Under the pieces are notes generated by a model. The model saw nothing but the letters and a program-made list of their open reading frames with translations, searched no databases and had not been told where the DNA came from. From positions 117,721,715-117,785,714 of the forward strand of contig OY986437.1 of assembly GCA_963920525.1 (NCBI GenBank): 64,000 nt of DNA, read 5' to 3'. The stretch's first letter is position 1. Every line of letters starts with the position of its first letter. Source of the DNA: Dichetophora obliterata. Taxonomy: Eukaryota > Arthropoda > Insecta > Diptera > Sciomyzidae. Shown in pieces: positions 1 to 12,736 of the stretch. The position numbers and the translations under genes were made by a program.

Positions 1-1261
1 ATGGTTTTTGCATTATAAAAGGGGCGTGGCACTTCCTAAACAACCCAAATTTGCTATATCGAATAGCTTTGCAATTATAGATTGCACAGCCTCGGAATTC
101 GGTATTCGACCACAATTTACACGTGCCATTCCACTCATAACATTTTATGGGCGTCGAACAAGGGGGCGTAGTAGTAACGAGGTGGGTTTCAGCTAGTTAA
201 AAAAAATGAAAAATTGGGAAAATATCGAAACAAATATTAACAATAAACAATGGTGTGTAAATTTTACACACTAGAACCTATTAGGGAAATTTTTTTTCTG
301 TAGTGTAGCAGCTACACCTAGCGTAAAAATAACTCGAAAACATAAATTTTCCATACGTTTTTTACATTCCTAGCTCGATTTGATAATCTTATAGTAAAGA
401 AATATCGGCTTAAAGTTGAAAAGTGTGTAAAATTTACACAAAGAACCGATTAAGGTTAAGGAGACCATTAAAATAACAGCAAGTCAAAAAATTGTTCATC
501 AGCAGTGCAAACAAATTGTGAGGACAACCGAAGGCAACGCAGAGTGAAATAAATGCGCTGGACAACATTATTTATGTGGTCAGAAGAGGAGAGCTTCAAA
601 TTGACATAAGAACCTACGTTTTGAACCTTAAGAACCATTTCTAATAACTAATAAACTGCTCTTTAATAGAATTGCGTTACATCTGCTAGGTTATTTTTGA
701 ACAGAATTGCCATGAATCATTAAAAATCTTTCTAATTAACTTACGAATCAGTCGAAAATCTCTCATTTTCTTTATTCAGCTGATGATATTGTAAAAACAC
801 ATATCTATTATACCACAAAAGGTATCAAGTATTTTATTTTTGAACAAAAATCTCAAGTTTGTCGGTTTTACTTCAAAATGTTTGTCAGTCTTACAATAAA
901 CATTTACAAAAAATGTATATGTACTAGTCTTGCCACAAAAATATTTCAAAATTACAAAAAGCTTCCCGAAAATTTCTCAATTCTGATCAAATTAAACAAA
1001 TTTTTTTTATTTTGTATTCTTAAATTTAAAAAACAAACTTTTTTAATGAACAATAAAAAAATTTTAAATTACAAAACACATTTCGAGTATACTTATAAAA
1101 ATATCTCGAATTACATATACAAAAGAGGTTTTACATTATTTCCAATTTAATTTATACATATCAGCCTCATATCAGACTCAAAAAATTCTCCTCCACTGCT
1201 ATTTATTTTTTAAAAATAAAAAACAAAAATTAAAGTAGCTGTTTTATAAGTGTTTAGCCTA
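1..1261. other. AT-rich stretch with no supported gene
   Basis: No coding region with recognisable motifs is visible. The open frames here are short and of low complexity (Lys, Asn and Phe rich). The first 190 bases carry phrases such as ggggcgtggc that recur in dispersed repeats elsewhere in the window, so the left edge may be the end of an old repeat. Confidence 0.5.
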
Positions 1262-2297
1262 TTTTTTTATTTATTTATTTAAAAAAAAGGTTCACAAATA
1301 AGACAGAGTCTTTTAAATGCAGTAAGAATATAGATACATAACAAAATAACAAGTGATAAACAACAAAGAAAAATAATTAAAAATTTAACTTAATACATTA
1401 ATATCATTTAACTAAGAGATCTAATCAAAATAATAATTAATTCAAAATTAATTCAAACAAAAATCGAAAAATGGACAAAATCAAGAATAACAACAAATAA
1501 AGATTAAGAATTTTAATTAAATTAAGGTTTTTTAAAACAATTGCATAGAATTAGTGAAAGAGAGATACTTAAGAGAAATGTTGGAAAATTACATGCTTAA
1601 AGTTGCGTTTAGTTGCAATACTTTTTATACGTAAAGGCAGTGAATTCCACAATCTGATGGCGTTCACGTAAAAGAGTCTGTTAGAGTTTAAAAAATTATA
1701 AGTAGGGATTAAAAGATTCAGATTTCTAGTTGACCTACAAAATTGTAGCTTTTCAAATAAGTAATCAGGAGTGCGAGTGCAGATCAGGTTGAGTAAAAAG
1801 ATGCAGTTTCTAGCATCAAAATAGTTGAAGATGTTGCAACCGAGTACTTTGTTACTCAAGTGACTAATGCGGTCAAACTTTCTAAGACCAAAAATGTATC
1901 TTACAGCATTATTAAACACAAGTTGTAACTTAAACTTGGATCGGGAATCAACTTTACTATACACTATATCTGAGTAGGAGGATAATTGGCACAATCAGCT
2001 GAATTACTAATTTTTTTTTAGTCTCTACAGGCACAAATGATGCAGTCCACCTAAGGTTTCGCAGTACATATTATACCTTGTTAACAACGGAATTTACATG
2101 ATCTTCGCACGAGAGTGAGGAGTTAATATAAAAACCGAGATTTTTAACCTGATCAACAAATTTGAGCTCTAACAAATTTGAGATTTAAAAACTGGCAAAA
2201 CAAATGACTTAAGTGGATTAAGGATAAGGTTGTTAGCTTAAGCCCAATTTGTTATTTTGCACAAGTCTTTGTTTACTTTCGTACATAAATCATCAAC
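1262..2297 (-). pseudogene. LINE 3' fragment: RT C-terminal end plus tail
   Basis: On the minus strand this reads as the thumb and C-terminal part of a non-LTR retrotransposon reverse transcriptase. Pieces such as VKNLGFYINSSLSCEDHV and YVLRNLRWTASFVP lie in broken frames around 2000-2290, followed by a 141-codon open part (1569-1994) with FNNAVRYIFGLRKFD and a RLWNSLPLRIKS ending. The 3' end runs into an (AAAT)n-type tail near 1262-1285. The copy lacks endonuclease and the catalytic palm and contains frameshifts, so it is a 5'-truncated dead copy. A sister fragment of the same family lies on the plus strand at 45800-46445. The clade is not certain; it is Jockey/CR1-like by the shape of the C-terminus. 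Confidence 0.75.
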
Positions 2298-5200
2298 TTG
2301 CTGGTATCTAATCTTGACGCTTTTATGAGCCTGCCTGAGATATTATTTTTATCTGAAATCTGGATTTATTCTTTTGAAGTTGAAGATTTTCATTTGCCCC
2401 AGTACAAATTGTATGCTAAAATAAATGACTTGTATGCTGCAGGTGGTGTAGGTGTTTTTATACATGACTCTTTAGATAATGTTGAATTTGAGGGATCTAA
2501 CCTTGTTAGTGCAGATGTTGTAAAGATTTCTTGCTGTATAGAAAAAGTTAAAGCGAGCGGCAAACCTTATAATTTTAGGTGATTTTAACATAGATTTACA
2601 AATCCTTAGCACTGCGTTGAGCTCATACATACAGCTCATACAGGATTATACTATTACATAAATACATAAAAGAGGCCAGTAGCAGGAACTCTTATAGACC
2701 ATATTGTAGATTTTCAAATACTGTGCGTAACGATTGTACTGGTGTTCTTTTTGACCTAGAAATATCTGATCATTGTATGACAGCTATCTTCATCAATAAT
2801 ATAAATATTAAAAAACAGAACACTTCATCTCGAATTGAAATAGCTAAAATTAATTATAATAAATTAAATGCAGAGCTGCGTGCAAATACTTGGGTAGATG
2901 TGTATGTATACCAAAGACAATGTAAATAATGCTTTTAACTTATTTTTAGACTTTTTGAAAAATCGTATAAAGTAATCTACGAATGTTTTTAAAAAAGAGG
3001 CTACTAAACAAAGGTTAAAGCCTTGGATAAGTAAGTCTTTGTTTAAGAGAATTAATTTGAAAAATAAACTTAGCCAGAAGTGCTACAATCATCCACAAAA
3101 TACTGAAATACTGAAAGGCCCGTTTTCGTCAATTGTGTAAACGAATAAATAATGAAATTCGTGATAGCCGCGATAATTTCTATTTTAATAAAATAAGAAA
3201 CTCTCAGGGAGACATTAAGATACAGTAGAAAATTATTAATTGAATTGTCGGTAGAAAGTGTAAAAACAATGACGTCACAATTACTCTTAAAATGGTTATG
3301 TTGAAATATATGATCCTAAAGAAATTGCAAACACATTCAATAATTATTTTGTATCAATTCGGAGTTCAGTTATAACCTCCAGTATAATCTCGCATTGTAA
3401 CGAATGTTGTAAACTTGGTCTTATTGATGAAATTTTCTAAAGACAAAGCATCTTTTTTGAGCCTGTCTCTGGATTAGAAGTGCTTAGAAACATAAGACTC
3501 TTAAAAATTCAAACTCATGTGGAAATGATGGTGTATCGAACCATACTCTAAATCGAATTGCTTTTAATATTGTAGATATATCAACCTACATTTTTAACTT
3601 TAGTATTTTTTTCTGGCGACGTGCCAATGGAACTAAAATGTGCAAATGTAATTCCTTTATTTAAAAAGGAAATAAAAAAGATAAGTCTAATTACAGGCCT
3701 ATTTCTCTTCTGTCATCATTCTCAAAAATCTTAATAAAATAGTCAAAAGCAGGCTTTTGTCTTATTTTAATTAATTTAATTTTTTAGTCCATTGCAGTTT
3801 GGTTTCAGAGAGGGTTGCTCTACTAAGGATGCTCTTTTAGATTTTTATAATGTATTGCACTCTGGTCTCGACAAAAAACAAGTGTGCGCTGGTCTTTTTG
3901 TGGAAATCACCAAGGCCTTCGATATGGTTGACCATAGCATTCTCTTAAAGAAACAGTACAATTTAGGTGTTCGTGGTTTTGTATACGAATGGTTTGTATC
4001 CTATTTAAAAATCGATCCTAAAAAGTAAAGGTATGTGGAAGCTTTAGCGACCCAAAATTTTTAAGTTTAGACGTTACCCAGGAGTCAGTACTGGGTCCTT
4101 TACTATTTTTAGCTTAGATTAATTCCTTATTTATTAAACCATTCAAGGGAAAAATCAAAGATTTTGCAGATGATCTTGGAATCGCTTATAGTTCAATAGA
4201 TATATTGCATTTGATTGCTGATATAAATCGTGATTTACATTTACTTCGATCCTGGTTTGCGAAACATAAACTTGTCGTAAGCAATAAAACCAAAATAATG
4301 TTTTTAATGTTTTTAATTCCAAAATGCAGGAATCGGTAGACCTTTATATCACATTTCATAGTGAACATCGCAAGCGATATTTGTTATACAGTCATAAATG
4401 CTTACAACATTGCACTTCTACTTTTTTTAGTTGTGACGCCAATTGTTTATAATTGCTTTATAATTGAGAAGGTAGATCAGTTTAAATACTTAGGTGTAAC
4501 AATTGATAATCGGCTTAGCTGGAATGAATACATCGCTAATTTGAAGAATTATTTACTTTCGTACCTACGTAGTTTTTATCGACTGAGAAAATTTGTGACT
4601 AATAAGGTTAAGTCACTTGAGAGAACCTCGGTGGAACTGTCAGAATGGATGAAAGGAAATCAAAAAGAAATAAACCTGAATCTGTGGAATCTTTAAATAA
4701 CATCTGCTTTGACAGTTCGAACAAAGACGAAAAATAGAGTGATTTTCTCTCAAGTGACTTAACCTATGTATATAAATCAACTTTGTTCTTGTTAAAGTAC
4801 TAAAAATATTTTTTATCTGAGAGAGCTACTTGCAGAGTCCAACATACAACTCGTATATCCTACAAAGCAATGTTAGCTCTGTTTTCTTAGTGCCTGTTTT
4901 TCACACTACTTTGTATAGAAATTTCTACACTATAATTGCATGTAAGCTTTTCAATAGCATTCCTGAAAGTCTGCGTACAATAAGATCATTATACCTGTGT
5001 TTTTGAAAAAAATGAAGCTGTGGCTTATTGAGCTCAGTACCAACCAAGTTGAAAATTTGATGCAATACGTTGTTTCAGAATAAAACTAAAGAAATACAAA
5101 TAAAAAATAAACAATTAAATTGAAACTTATAAATAGCTGAATATATACACAATATACGAAACAAACATAATTTTATTCAACGAAGTGAACAAATTATGTA

Positions 5201-5482
5201 TCGTTTCATCATCCATACCAAATATATTGTTTGCTTCCCGGTATTTCTTTTTATGCTTCCTTTTCATTTTTGTTTTTTATGCTATTTTTTTTTACACTAA
5301 AATCTCACCCCACCTTATAAGTATGTACAAAAAAAACCATAATGTGACCTTTAACACATTGTTTTTGTTATAAAATTAAATGCCACTAACTATTCTCATT
5401 ATTACTTGTTCTGTTAAAAAAATAGAAAAATTACAATTTGTATTTGTGAGAGAATAAAGAATATCTATCTATCTATCTAAAT
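2298..5482 (+). pseudogene. decayed LINE ORF2: endonuclease plus reverse transcriptase
   Basis: A roughly 3.2-kb non-LTR element broken by many stops and shifts. In order: an APE-type endonuclease piece (2298-2580) with the degraded SETW-like motif LFLSEIWI and an AAGGVGVFI stretch; the endonuclease end with LEISDHCMTAIF (SDH motif, 2750-2790); a linker with RFRQLCKRINNEIRDSRDNFY (about 3125-3185); RT fingers and palm with QFGFREGCSTKDALLDF and VEITKAFDMVDH (3792-3960); a broken region around 4080-4180 including a FADD-like remnant (DFADDLG); and thumb with QFKYLGVTIDNRLSW (4480-4525). It ends near a short (ATCT)n tail at 5463-5480. It resembles the better preserved LINE at 48200-50610 in the palm and in a Cys-rich insert before the thumb. 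It butts head-to-head against the minus-strand fragment ending at 2297. Confidence 0.8.
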
Positions 5483-7384
5483 AAAAAAAAATAAAATATA
5501 AGCTCTCTATAGATATGTATGTATATCTGTGAGCTGTACAAACATCATGTGTGATGAATCCGTGTGAAAAGGATTAATGCATTAACATGTTATTTATTCT
5601 CTTGTAGTGGTATTAGTCCTAAGAATTTCAATTAGTTGATATTCCTTTCACAGCAGACGTTTTCTCTAATCAACTCGTATTTCAGCTGTCTGTCAAAGTA
5701 CTAATTTTTTCTTATATGTTGCCTTGCTGTTGCATCTCTTTAGCTAGTTGTTTATCTTCTTACGTAATTTCAATGCCAACATTTAATTTTTGCTTTAAAG
5801 AGCAGCCCTGCCTCCAAACAAATGCCTGACGGATGTCGTGCTTGGGAGCCATATAAAATTTCACTGACATGCAACTACAAACAAACGACAAATTGCTGCT
5901 AAGCTGCCACGGACATGTTTTGCGCTTTAGTGATGGGAGGCAAGGGCGTCCGCAGGATTTGTTCTAGGGGGCACAAAGGCATAAAGGAGTCTAGAATGTA
6001 TACAAAGAATAATTATATAATTATATAATTCCATTTTCTGAGATTTTTGGTTCTAATTTTGTTATCATAATACGCCGTTTGACACACGCTTCTACACATA
6101 AGATAATTATATATATTTCAAAGATGGGGTTAAAATCTTTCTCGTATCATTCCCGAAACAATTTCAAATTTAATTTTTTTTTTCATGTAATTCAAAACAC
6201 TTTTTTCTCAAAAAATATTCTTAGTAATTTAGTAAATTAAATAATGTGATGTCCCCTTTAGCCTTAAATAAAACCGCATTAATTATTATTTAGCCCCAAA
6301 ATTTTCCTCTTATCAAATAAGAATACAAAAATTTCCAAATATTTTTTTTTTTTTAAAAATGAATACACCCAGCCAGATTTTTAGACATTTTTTTCCAGTT
6401 TTGTTGGCCTATAACTCATAAACCAATAGCGAGCGGCCTGAAATTTATCAGATTTGGATTTAAGTTGTAAAAATCACTATTCCTGAAATGTTCCTCGCTT
6501 GGACATCAACTGACTTATTTCTTTTTTCAACATGCATCAGTTCTAGGAGCAAGCAAGTTACTAAAATCAAGTTCGGAAACATACCTATTATATGAATTAT
6601 TAAAAAAATTTATTTTTAATTGATTCTGAATCCTGGATTAAATATAAGCACGTGGCGCGAAAAAATCCAAAAAATTCTCAAAATGAGTGGACGCCTGTTC
6701 AATAACGTGAAAGTGAAGAAGTATAAAATAAAAGTTTCAAATCGAGTTTCGTATTATAATTTTAGTCATAAAAAAACTTTTGCCCATAAAATATCCTAAT
6801 GTACAAGCTTTTTCTTAAAAAGAATTTGCCATCAGATTTTTTTTTAAATTAGTGCAAGATTTATATTAGCCTACTTTATTCAGAATCTCCTCATTTTTTT
6901 CGCTTTTGAATCAGATACTTTTCCTTCGCCTAGATCGCTGCAATTTTCTCAAATTTAAATGCTGCAAGATTGTTAGCAATTTTATTAACTTAACGAAAAA
7001 TTAAAAAATTATCCAAATCGGATCATCTTTATGACAGAAAAACAATTTTTTAAAGCTGATTTTTGGGAAAGCATTAAGTTTTTTAAAATTCATTTTACTA
7101 TATTTTCTTCTTGTGTTTAATTGCTTTAAAACATAAATTCACTTATCGTCCAAGTTCATATGCGTTATTGGCTTAAATGCCCCTTACCATCTGTTGCTCC
7201 GAAGAATGATCTTCGACTAATAGGGATATCATTCCTTATCATTAATCAATTTCTCTTCAGAATAACATTGAGTAGTATTTACTAATGGTTTCGTACTCTT
7301 CAGTATTGGTTGAGTTTAAAAAATTTACAACCGAAATCTTTCAGCCTGGTTTGTTGAACAATTACCAAATATATAAGGAAATGT
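5483..7384. other. non-coding stretch, no supported gene
   Basis: Long AT-rich DNA without recognisable coding motifs, RNA genes or clear transposon ends. A short ATAATTATATAATTATATAATT-like run near 6010-6030 is simple AT repeat. Confidence 0.5.
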
Positions 7385-8611
7385 ATGATTGCAAGGTATA
7401 CCTCTCTCGTAAGGCCAATTCTTGAATATGCATCTGTTGTATGGAACCCCCAATATAATGTCTACATCGACGCCATAGAATCCGTTCAAAAACAGTTTTT
7501 ACTTTTTGCTTTACGTCATAGTCGTTGGAACCCCAATATTATGCTTCCATCGTATGAAATACGCCTTAAAATTATTTTACTACCTTCCCTAAGAAGCAGA
7601 AGAATGATGCTTAATGTCATGTTTCTGTATAAATTACTTCGTGGCGAGATTAATTCAGAATATCTCATCTCAGCTCTAAATTTTAACATTCCAAGGAGAG
7701 GAACTAGACATTTTCTGTTTTTCAAGTTGAGTCAGTGCAGTTCTAATTACGCTCTTCTTGAACCTTTACGATGTATGTGCAGTGATTTCAATAATAACTT
7801 CAACATGATTAATTTTTCTGATTCGGTAGATGTCTTAAAACGGAAAATTATATTACATTTAAATAATTAAATCAATTTAACTTCATCCCATTATACCTAA
7901 CGCAATTTTATAACAATGTAATATTGGCAATTGAGATTGTTCTGTTTCTCTTTTTTGTCTCGATATTATGTTTATAAAGTAAGCACCATCAAATATGAAT
8001 CGTTTTTAAAACTTACTTTTTAATTATTCAATATTTTAATTTTTAATCGAATTGGGATTTACGCGCTCACGTGGTTTCCTGATTTGAAATTAGACTGAAC
8101 TCACACTATCACCTGGATTGGTGTGCCAGAGTATATTCCTTTTCCATACAAGTTTATGCCTGCGTTGGCCCAAATGCATATCCAACTAATTGGGATATTG
8201 ATTTGGAGGATATGAGACTTATCTCATTTCCACGTAGGTCCATGGGTTGGACAATGGCCGCAAACCAGTTAAAATGAGTTTAGTGTTTTCGATTGTTTTT
8301 CGGGTACCTTAAATTGATAATTACTATTATTTTATTCGATGTTGCTTATTTATATAGAATCAAGTATACTTAAATACGCGTTTATATATATTCAATTTTT
8401 AAATTCCGCTGAAAAGCCAACTAATGTGCTTTGTAGAAAATCCTAATTGCCAATAGGGCGTATGTTTTAGTACGTAGGTACTAAAATCTGCCCGGCTGAT
8501 TCGGGCAGATTTTAGAATGTGAATCGTGCATGCGTATAGGTCGGGTATACGTATCTTGGGAAGATTTCATACCTCCGGGCGAATCCAAAAAAAAAAAAAA
8601 AAAAAAAAAAA
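7385..8611 (+). pseudogene. LINE 3' fragment, copy 1: RT end, 3' UTR and poly(A)
   Basis: A 161-codon frame (7385-7870) encodes the C-terminal end of a LINE reverse transcriptase: YTSLVRPILEYASVVWNP, then AIESVQKQFLLFALRH and a conserved LRGEINSEYL stretch. A 3' untranslated region of about 720 bases follows and ends in about 25 As (8587-8611). Copy 2 at 40322-42236 shares both coding end and UTR, including GGATTGGTGTGCCAGAGTAT near 8114 and 41174, which defines one family. This copy is 5'-truncated within the thumb region, so it cannot encode an active enzyme. Confidence 0.8.
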
Positions 8612-8623
8612 TTGGCCGTAGAG

Positions 8624-9229
8624 TAGGGCTACCATACGTCCCAAAATTAAAAGTGTATTAGTAAAAATTGAACAAATTTTTTGCAAATGAGTGCAAATGA
8701 ATGAAATGGAATTTTTTTTTACAAAGTTTTGAATCCCAAGAGCGAAAATAAACTTGTTAAAAATAGTACATTTTTTATTCGTTATTTCAGGGCACAATGA
8801 AATGGAGCGGGTATTTTCACTGCTTTTTTCGCAATTTAGTAAGGAAAGAAACTATCTCAACTTAACCACCTTGAAATAGATTATGCAATACAATTTTAAT
8901 TATTCTATGATGTGCACAGAATTTTATAAAAATATTAAAATGAAAAAGCATGTTCTTGATGAATCAAAAAAGTCTGCAAAATATGATCGGGCCAAACTGA
9001 ATTTTGAATAAGTCCAAACAATATTTCCATTTTACCTAATTGACTAAATTGATGTTTCTTTTTTATTTGTTTTAAGATTTATAAGTGTGTGCCTGTGAGT
9101 TATTTTGATTTACGTTTTTTTTATAAACGGCAATTTATAATATTAAAATTGTGTATATTTTTTTTGGCGAATATAAAAAAAATGTGCAAAGTTGTCCCGG
9201 TCAAGTGCTGTAGACTTATGGCAGCCCTA
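8624..9229 (+). mobile_element. short hAT-type element with 8-bp target duplication
   Basis: A 606-bp insertion. It starts TAGGGCTACCATA and ends TATGGCAGCCCTA, imperfect terminal inverted repeats, and is flanked on both sides by CCGTAGAG (8616-8623 and 9230-9237). An 8-bp duplication is the hAT signature. It carries a remnant of the transposase C-terminus and cannot move by itself. It sits inside a SINE-like unit. Confidence 0.8.
8790..9010 (+). pseudogene. hAT transposase C-terminal dimerisation remnant
   Basis: Reading through one internal stop gives GHNEMERVFSLLFSQFSKER followed by a Leu-rich helix, then a lysine-rich tail near KKHVLDESKKSAKYDRAKL. ERVFS followed by a KER helix is the typical C-terminal signature of hAT transposases, whose dimerisation region lies at the end of the protein. 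The catalytic RNase H-like part is absent. It lies within the 606-bp hAT element and is presumably its coding relic. Confidence 0.6.
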
Positions 9230-9310
9230 CCGTAGAGTCACGTACTCTTCTGCTGAAAGAGTACGTGGCTAAAAAACCGTGGTTCAAACCCCAGCTAAGA
9301 TAGAATGTTT

Positions 9311-11336
9311 TTTTTTTGTTATTAGTAAATGTCAGAGCTGTAAAATCGTCATTGAATATGTATTAAAAAGTGCCTGCGAAAAAAGGGTAAATGAAATGGT
9401 ACCGTAACTTATCACTGCGACGGATACAACATACTATTTAAAAATGCATGCATGGCTTAGCTCAGCTTTATTCATAAATATACTTTAAAAAAGTATTTTT
9501 GAGTTCTCTTCAGAAACTCGTCATAGAAAATATCGTCATATAAAATCAAAAAAGCCGTAAGTTACAAAAAATTAAAAATCGACTTTTTGATGGTATTGAT
9601 GCACTTTATCGAAATACATGTTCCTGCTAAATTGTACACTCCTACAAATAAAAACGTCGTTTTAAGTAAAAAATTTCTAAAATCCCTAAGTTTGAGCGCA
9701 ACATACAATTACAATTACAATTTAGAAAGTTTTTTGACTCTTCCGCAAAATTTTGTAATTGTAGCTTACGGCTTTTTGATTTTGCCTAGGGGGGCGAGCA
9801 TCCTCTACCCCCCTATGGACACCCACGGGGTAGGAAACTGTCCTGACGATAAGTAGCATTGAAAGCGACTGAATTTTAAGTGTCGTGACCAATAATTGTT
9901 ATTTTGATGGAGAGATTAAAAAGCAAAGCTTTTTTTATGACTATGACTTTATGTTTGTTTTTCTTTTAAGTGCGCTTGTGTAATGTAATTGAATGCACTT
10001 TTGTTTTTGTTGTGTCTAAGTTGTTATTTAATTTGTGGATATATAAAAATGCAGGACTTAAGCATTCAATTTTTTTTTCATTAGTCCCAATAACAATATT
10101 TTTTGTTATTCATTGAGAATTTTTTGTTAATTTTAACACGATTTTGATATAAGTATTCATCCGCTTCAGATACCGTTTCTCTTATTAAGAAAACCATACT
10201 CATTATAAGCAAGAGAAGGCAAAATCGAGACCAAGTTTGATCTTTTTAAATTTTCCAAAGAGGCTAACTTTTATAATTAGAAGAACATTTTTTATTACCT
10301 GGAAAAAGTTATCAATTTTATGCTATTTTTAGCTATTCCAAGGAAAAAAAACATTCTCCCGGTCGCAGTGAAAACGCATAAAAAAATTCTTTAATTAGAG
10401 TATCGCTACTTTTATACTCGCACAGAGATATATAAACTTTGTCACTCCATTTGAAACGCCCATAACGGGAGGTGAAATCTTGTATACAGGAAAGTATATT
10501 CATGTATTCTTGATCAGTGTCACAACCTGAGCTAGTTTAGCAATATTTGTACGCCTGTTTGTCCATTTGCCTGTGAACAGATTACAGCCGTCATTTTAAT
10601 TAGTTATCCAAATTAAATTAGGTTTATAAACTTCTGCTTAAAAAAAGGCAATTTTCGAAAATGAGCACGATAATTTCAACTAGAACGATAATGTCATAAT
10701 CAGTGTGGGAGCTTTTTGATAGTATAGAGTGAGATTTTTTTCTCATTCCTGACATGTTTTGGTAATAATTAATCAGATTTATTTGAAGAAACTAAGCTTG
10801 GGGTGATTACGTTTGTCTTCGCCTTCCTTGGTTTCGGAAAAAACTAAAGGTACGCAGATTAATTCCAACAGGTCATACTTACGAATCTAACAACTTCTCG
10901 TAAAAAGATGCAGAGACGCTAATTTTTAAATGAGCTCTTTCAATAGAATTACTCGGAGCATTATTTCGTAGTAGCTTAGAACTTCCTTTCATCAATATCA
11001 GCATGTTTAACAACATACTCAATTAAATTTTCCTCAGTTACCGAATCGAATGCATTAATGAGGACAGATGCAGCCACATCATGCGCGGAGCAACATCTAG
11101 GTCTATAGCAACATTATTGCCAACAACAAGTGTTTTATTCCTGTTGCTGTATTTCTTTCCACGCACGGCATTCCAATCAGATTTTGATTGAGGGGGCGGC
11201 GCACAGTGTAACGCGCCCATATAGCGAGTAGCCAAAACTAGAAGGAGTTGTTCAAGAATCATGAAATTTTGTGAAAATGAGATTTATGGTAAAGGAATTA
11301 ATCTCACAAAATTTCGTTCGAATTGAATGAATGCCA
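9311..11336. other. non-coding stretch with dispersed-repeat phrases
   Basis: No gene recognised. The part around 10420-10620, with actttgtcactccatttgaa and cgcctgtttgtccatttgcc, looks like a common fly dispersed repeat of the Helitron/DINE kind; a related phrase occurs at 26860-26900. The open frames here carry no domain motifs. Confidence 0.4.
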
Positions 11337-11516
11337 CGCCCACCTCCCATATAACCGAAATCGGTAATCGTGAATAGCCTCCCAAAAAATTATCCTAGAT
11401 CAGGGAAAATTGGTGCACATATTTCTTTTGCAGCTGTTAAAAGTTAATTTGAAAATTAACCAAATCGGCTGACTAAAACGTCCGCTTCCCATGTAACCGA
11501 AATTAGTATTCTGGTA

Positions 11517-11892
11517 CACAGTAAAAAATATAAGCATAAATTTTATACTATTTTGTATACATATAAATCTAAACCAAAAATGTTTTAAAACTTATACCAT
11601 CAAATCTTATAAATTTTTTCAAACCATTTTTCTCGTCAGACCAATCGAAACCACTATATTTTTAAATTTCCCTATTTCGGTGAATTTTTTTCTTTCGAAA
11701 CAGAATATTTTTTGATTAGCACATGATATCCATATGAAATTTTAAAATTATATTTGTTTTATTATTTTTATAATATTGAGTGGTATAAAATTTATAAATT
11801 ATTTGGAATAAAAAAAGTTTATAAAACACAAATGTTCTAAAATTTGTGTTTTTAAAAAAAGATAAAATTTACCCCTAAACTTTTTTACTGTG
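11517..11892. mobile_element. MITE with CACAGTAAAAAA inverted ends
   Basis: A 376-bp insertion into the 142-bp repeat array. Its left end is CACAGTAAAAAA and its right end TTTTTTACTGTG, a perfect 12-bp inverted repeat. The interior is very AT-rich with palindromic stretches of ATAAATTTTATA type. The left flank ends in TA; the right flank reads CATA, so the target duplication is not clean. No coding capacity. Probably a Tc1/mariner-type nonautonomous element. Confidence 0.6.
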
Positions 11893-12049
11893 CATAAATA
11901 CTGCAAAAATAATCCAAGGTCAATAAAATTCACTACACATTGTCCTTTTGTAATTATAAATAGCTAGTTTAAAAATGAATTAAATCGACTGACTAGCACG
12001 CTCAACTCCCATACAACTGAAATCAGTACACACAGAAAAAAAAAAACAT

Positions 12050-12560
12050 TGTAAAATCACCTAGAAACATAATGACTTTACATGTTTCCCCAATGATTTT
12101 GCTTAATTGAGATTTATAGTAAAATCATTGTGATTTTCATGTTAGAATCGCAACAAATTTCAATGTTGAAACATTATGAAATCATGTAAAATCATTATCA
12201 TGATCATGTTGATTCATTATGAAATCATGTGAAATCATTATGACGATCATGTTGAATTATTATGAAATCATGTACAATCATTATGATGGTCGTGTTGAAT
12301 CATTATGAAGTCATGTTAAATCATTATGATAATCATGTTTAATCATTATGATGATCATGTTGATTCATTATGAAATCATGTAAAATCATTATTACGGTAA
12401 TGTTGATACATTATGAAGTCATATAAAATCATTATGATGATCATGTTGATTCATTATGAAGTCATGTAAAATCATTATTATGATCATGTTGATTCATTAT
12501 GACATCATGTAAAATCAATCATTATGATTGATCATTATGTTGAATCATTATTAAATCAAT
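12050..12560. repeat. left subterminal tandem repeats of the TA element
   Basis: About ten to twelve copies of a roughly 42-bp unit built from GTTGAATCATTATGAAATCA and TGTAAAATCATTATGATGATCA with point changes. ATCATGAT and ATGATCAT palindromes make it able to fold back. Related but less regular units stand inside the other end (13620-13880), so both ends present the same motif, an arrangement often seen for transposase-binding subterminal repeats. Confidence 0.75.
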
Positions 12561-12736
12561 TAAATCCAGCTGAATCCTAACCTCATTTTGAAATAAAAAG
12601 AATTTAAAGGTGGTTTTATTTTGTTTATTGAAAACAATAAAAGAAATTTACGACTTATATCCATACAACTTTATCTCTTCTAATATAAACATACCTCAAA
12701 ATCTAATATAAACATACCTCATTTTTTCTCCAACTA

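Larger units (their letters stand above)
8612..9310 (+). repeat. tRNA-headed SINE-like unit split by a hAT element
   Basis: The flanks of the inserted hAT element (8612-8623 and 9230-9310) join into a unit with a tRNA-like plan: a GGCCGTAGAGTCACG start, a hairpin of ACGTACTCTT against AAGAGTACGT (9240-9267), and a B-box-like GGTTCAAACCCC (9282-9293), followed by T-rich DNA. No complete cloverleaf can be drawn. Its start follows directly on the poly(A) of the preceding LINE. Confidence 0.35.

Noticed and set aside
12050..12560. Subterminal repeats as a CRISPR array
   Set aside because: Units are degenerate, have no constant repeat with unique spacers, and the DNA is eukaryotic.
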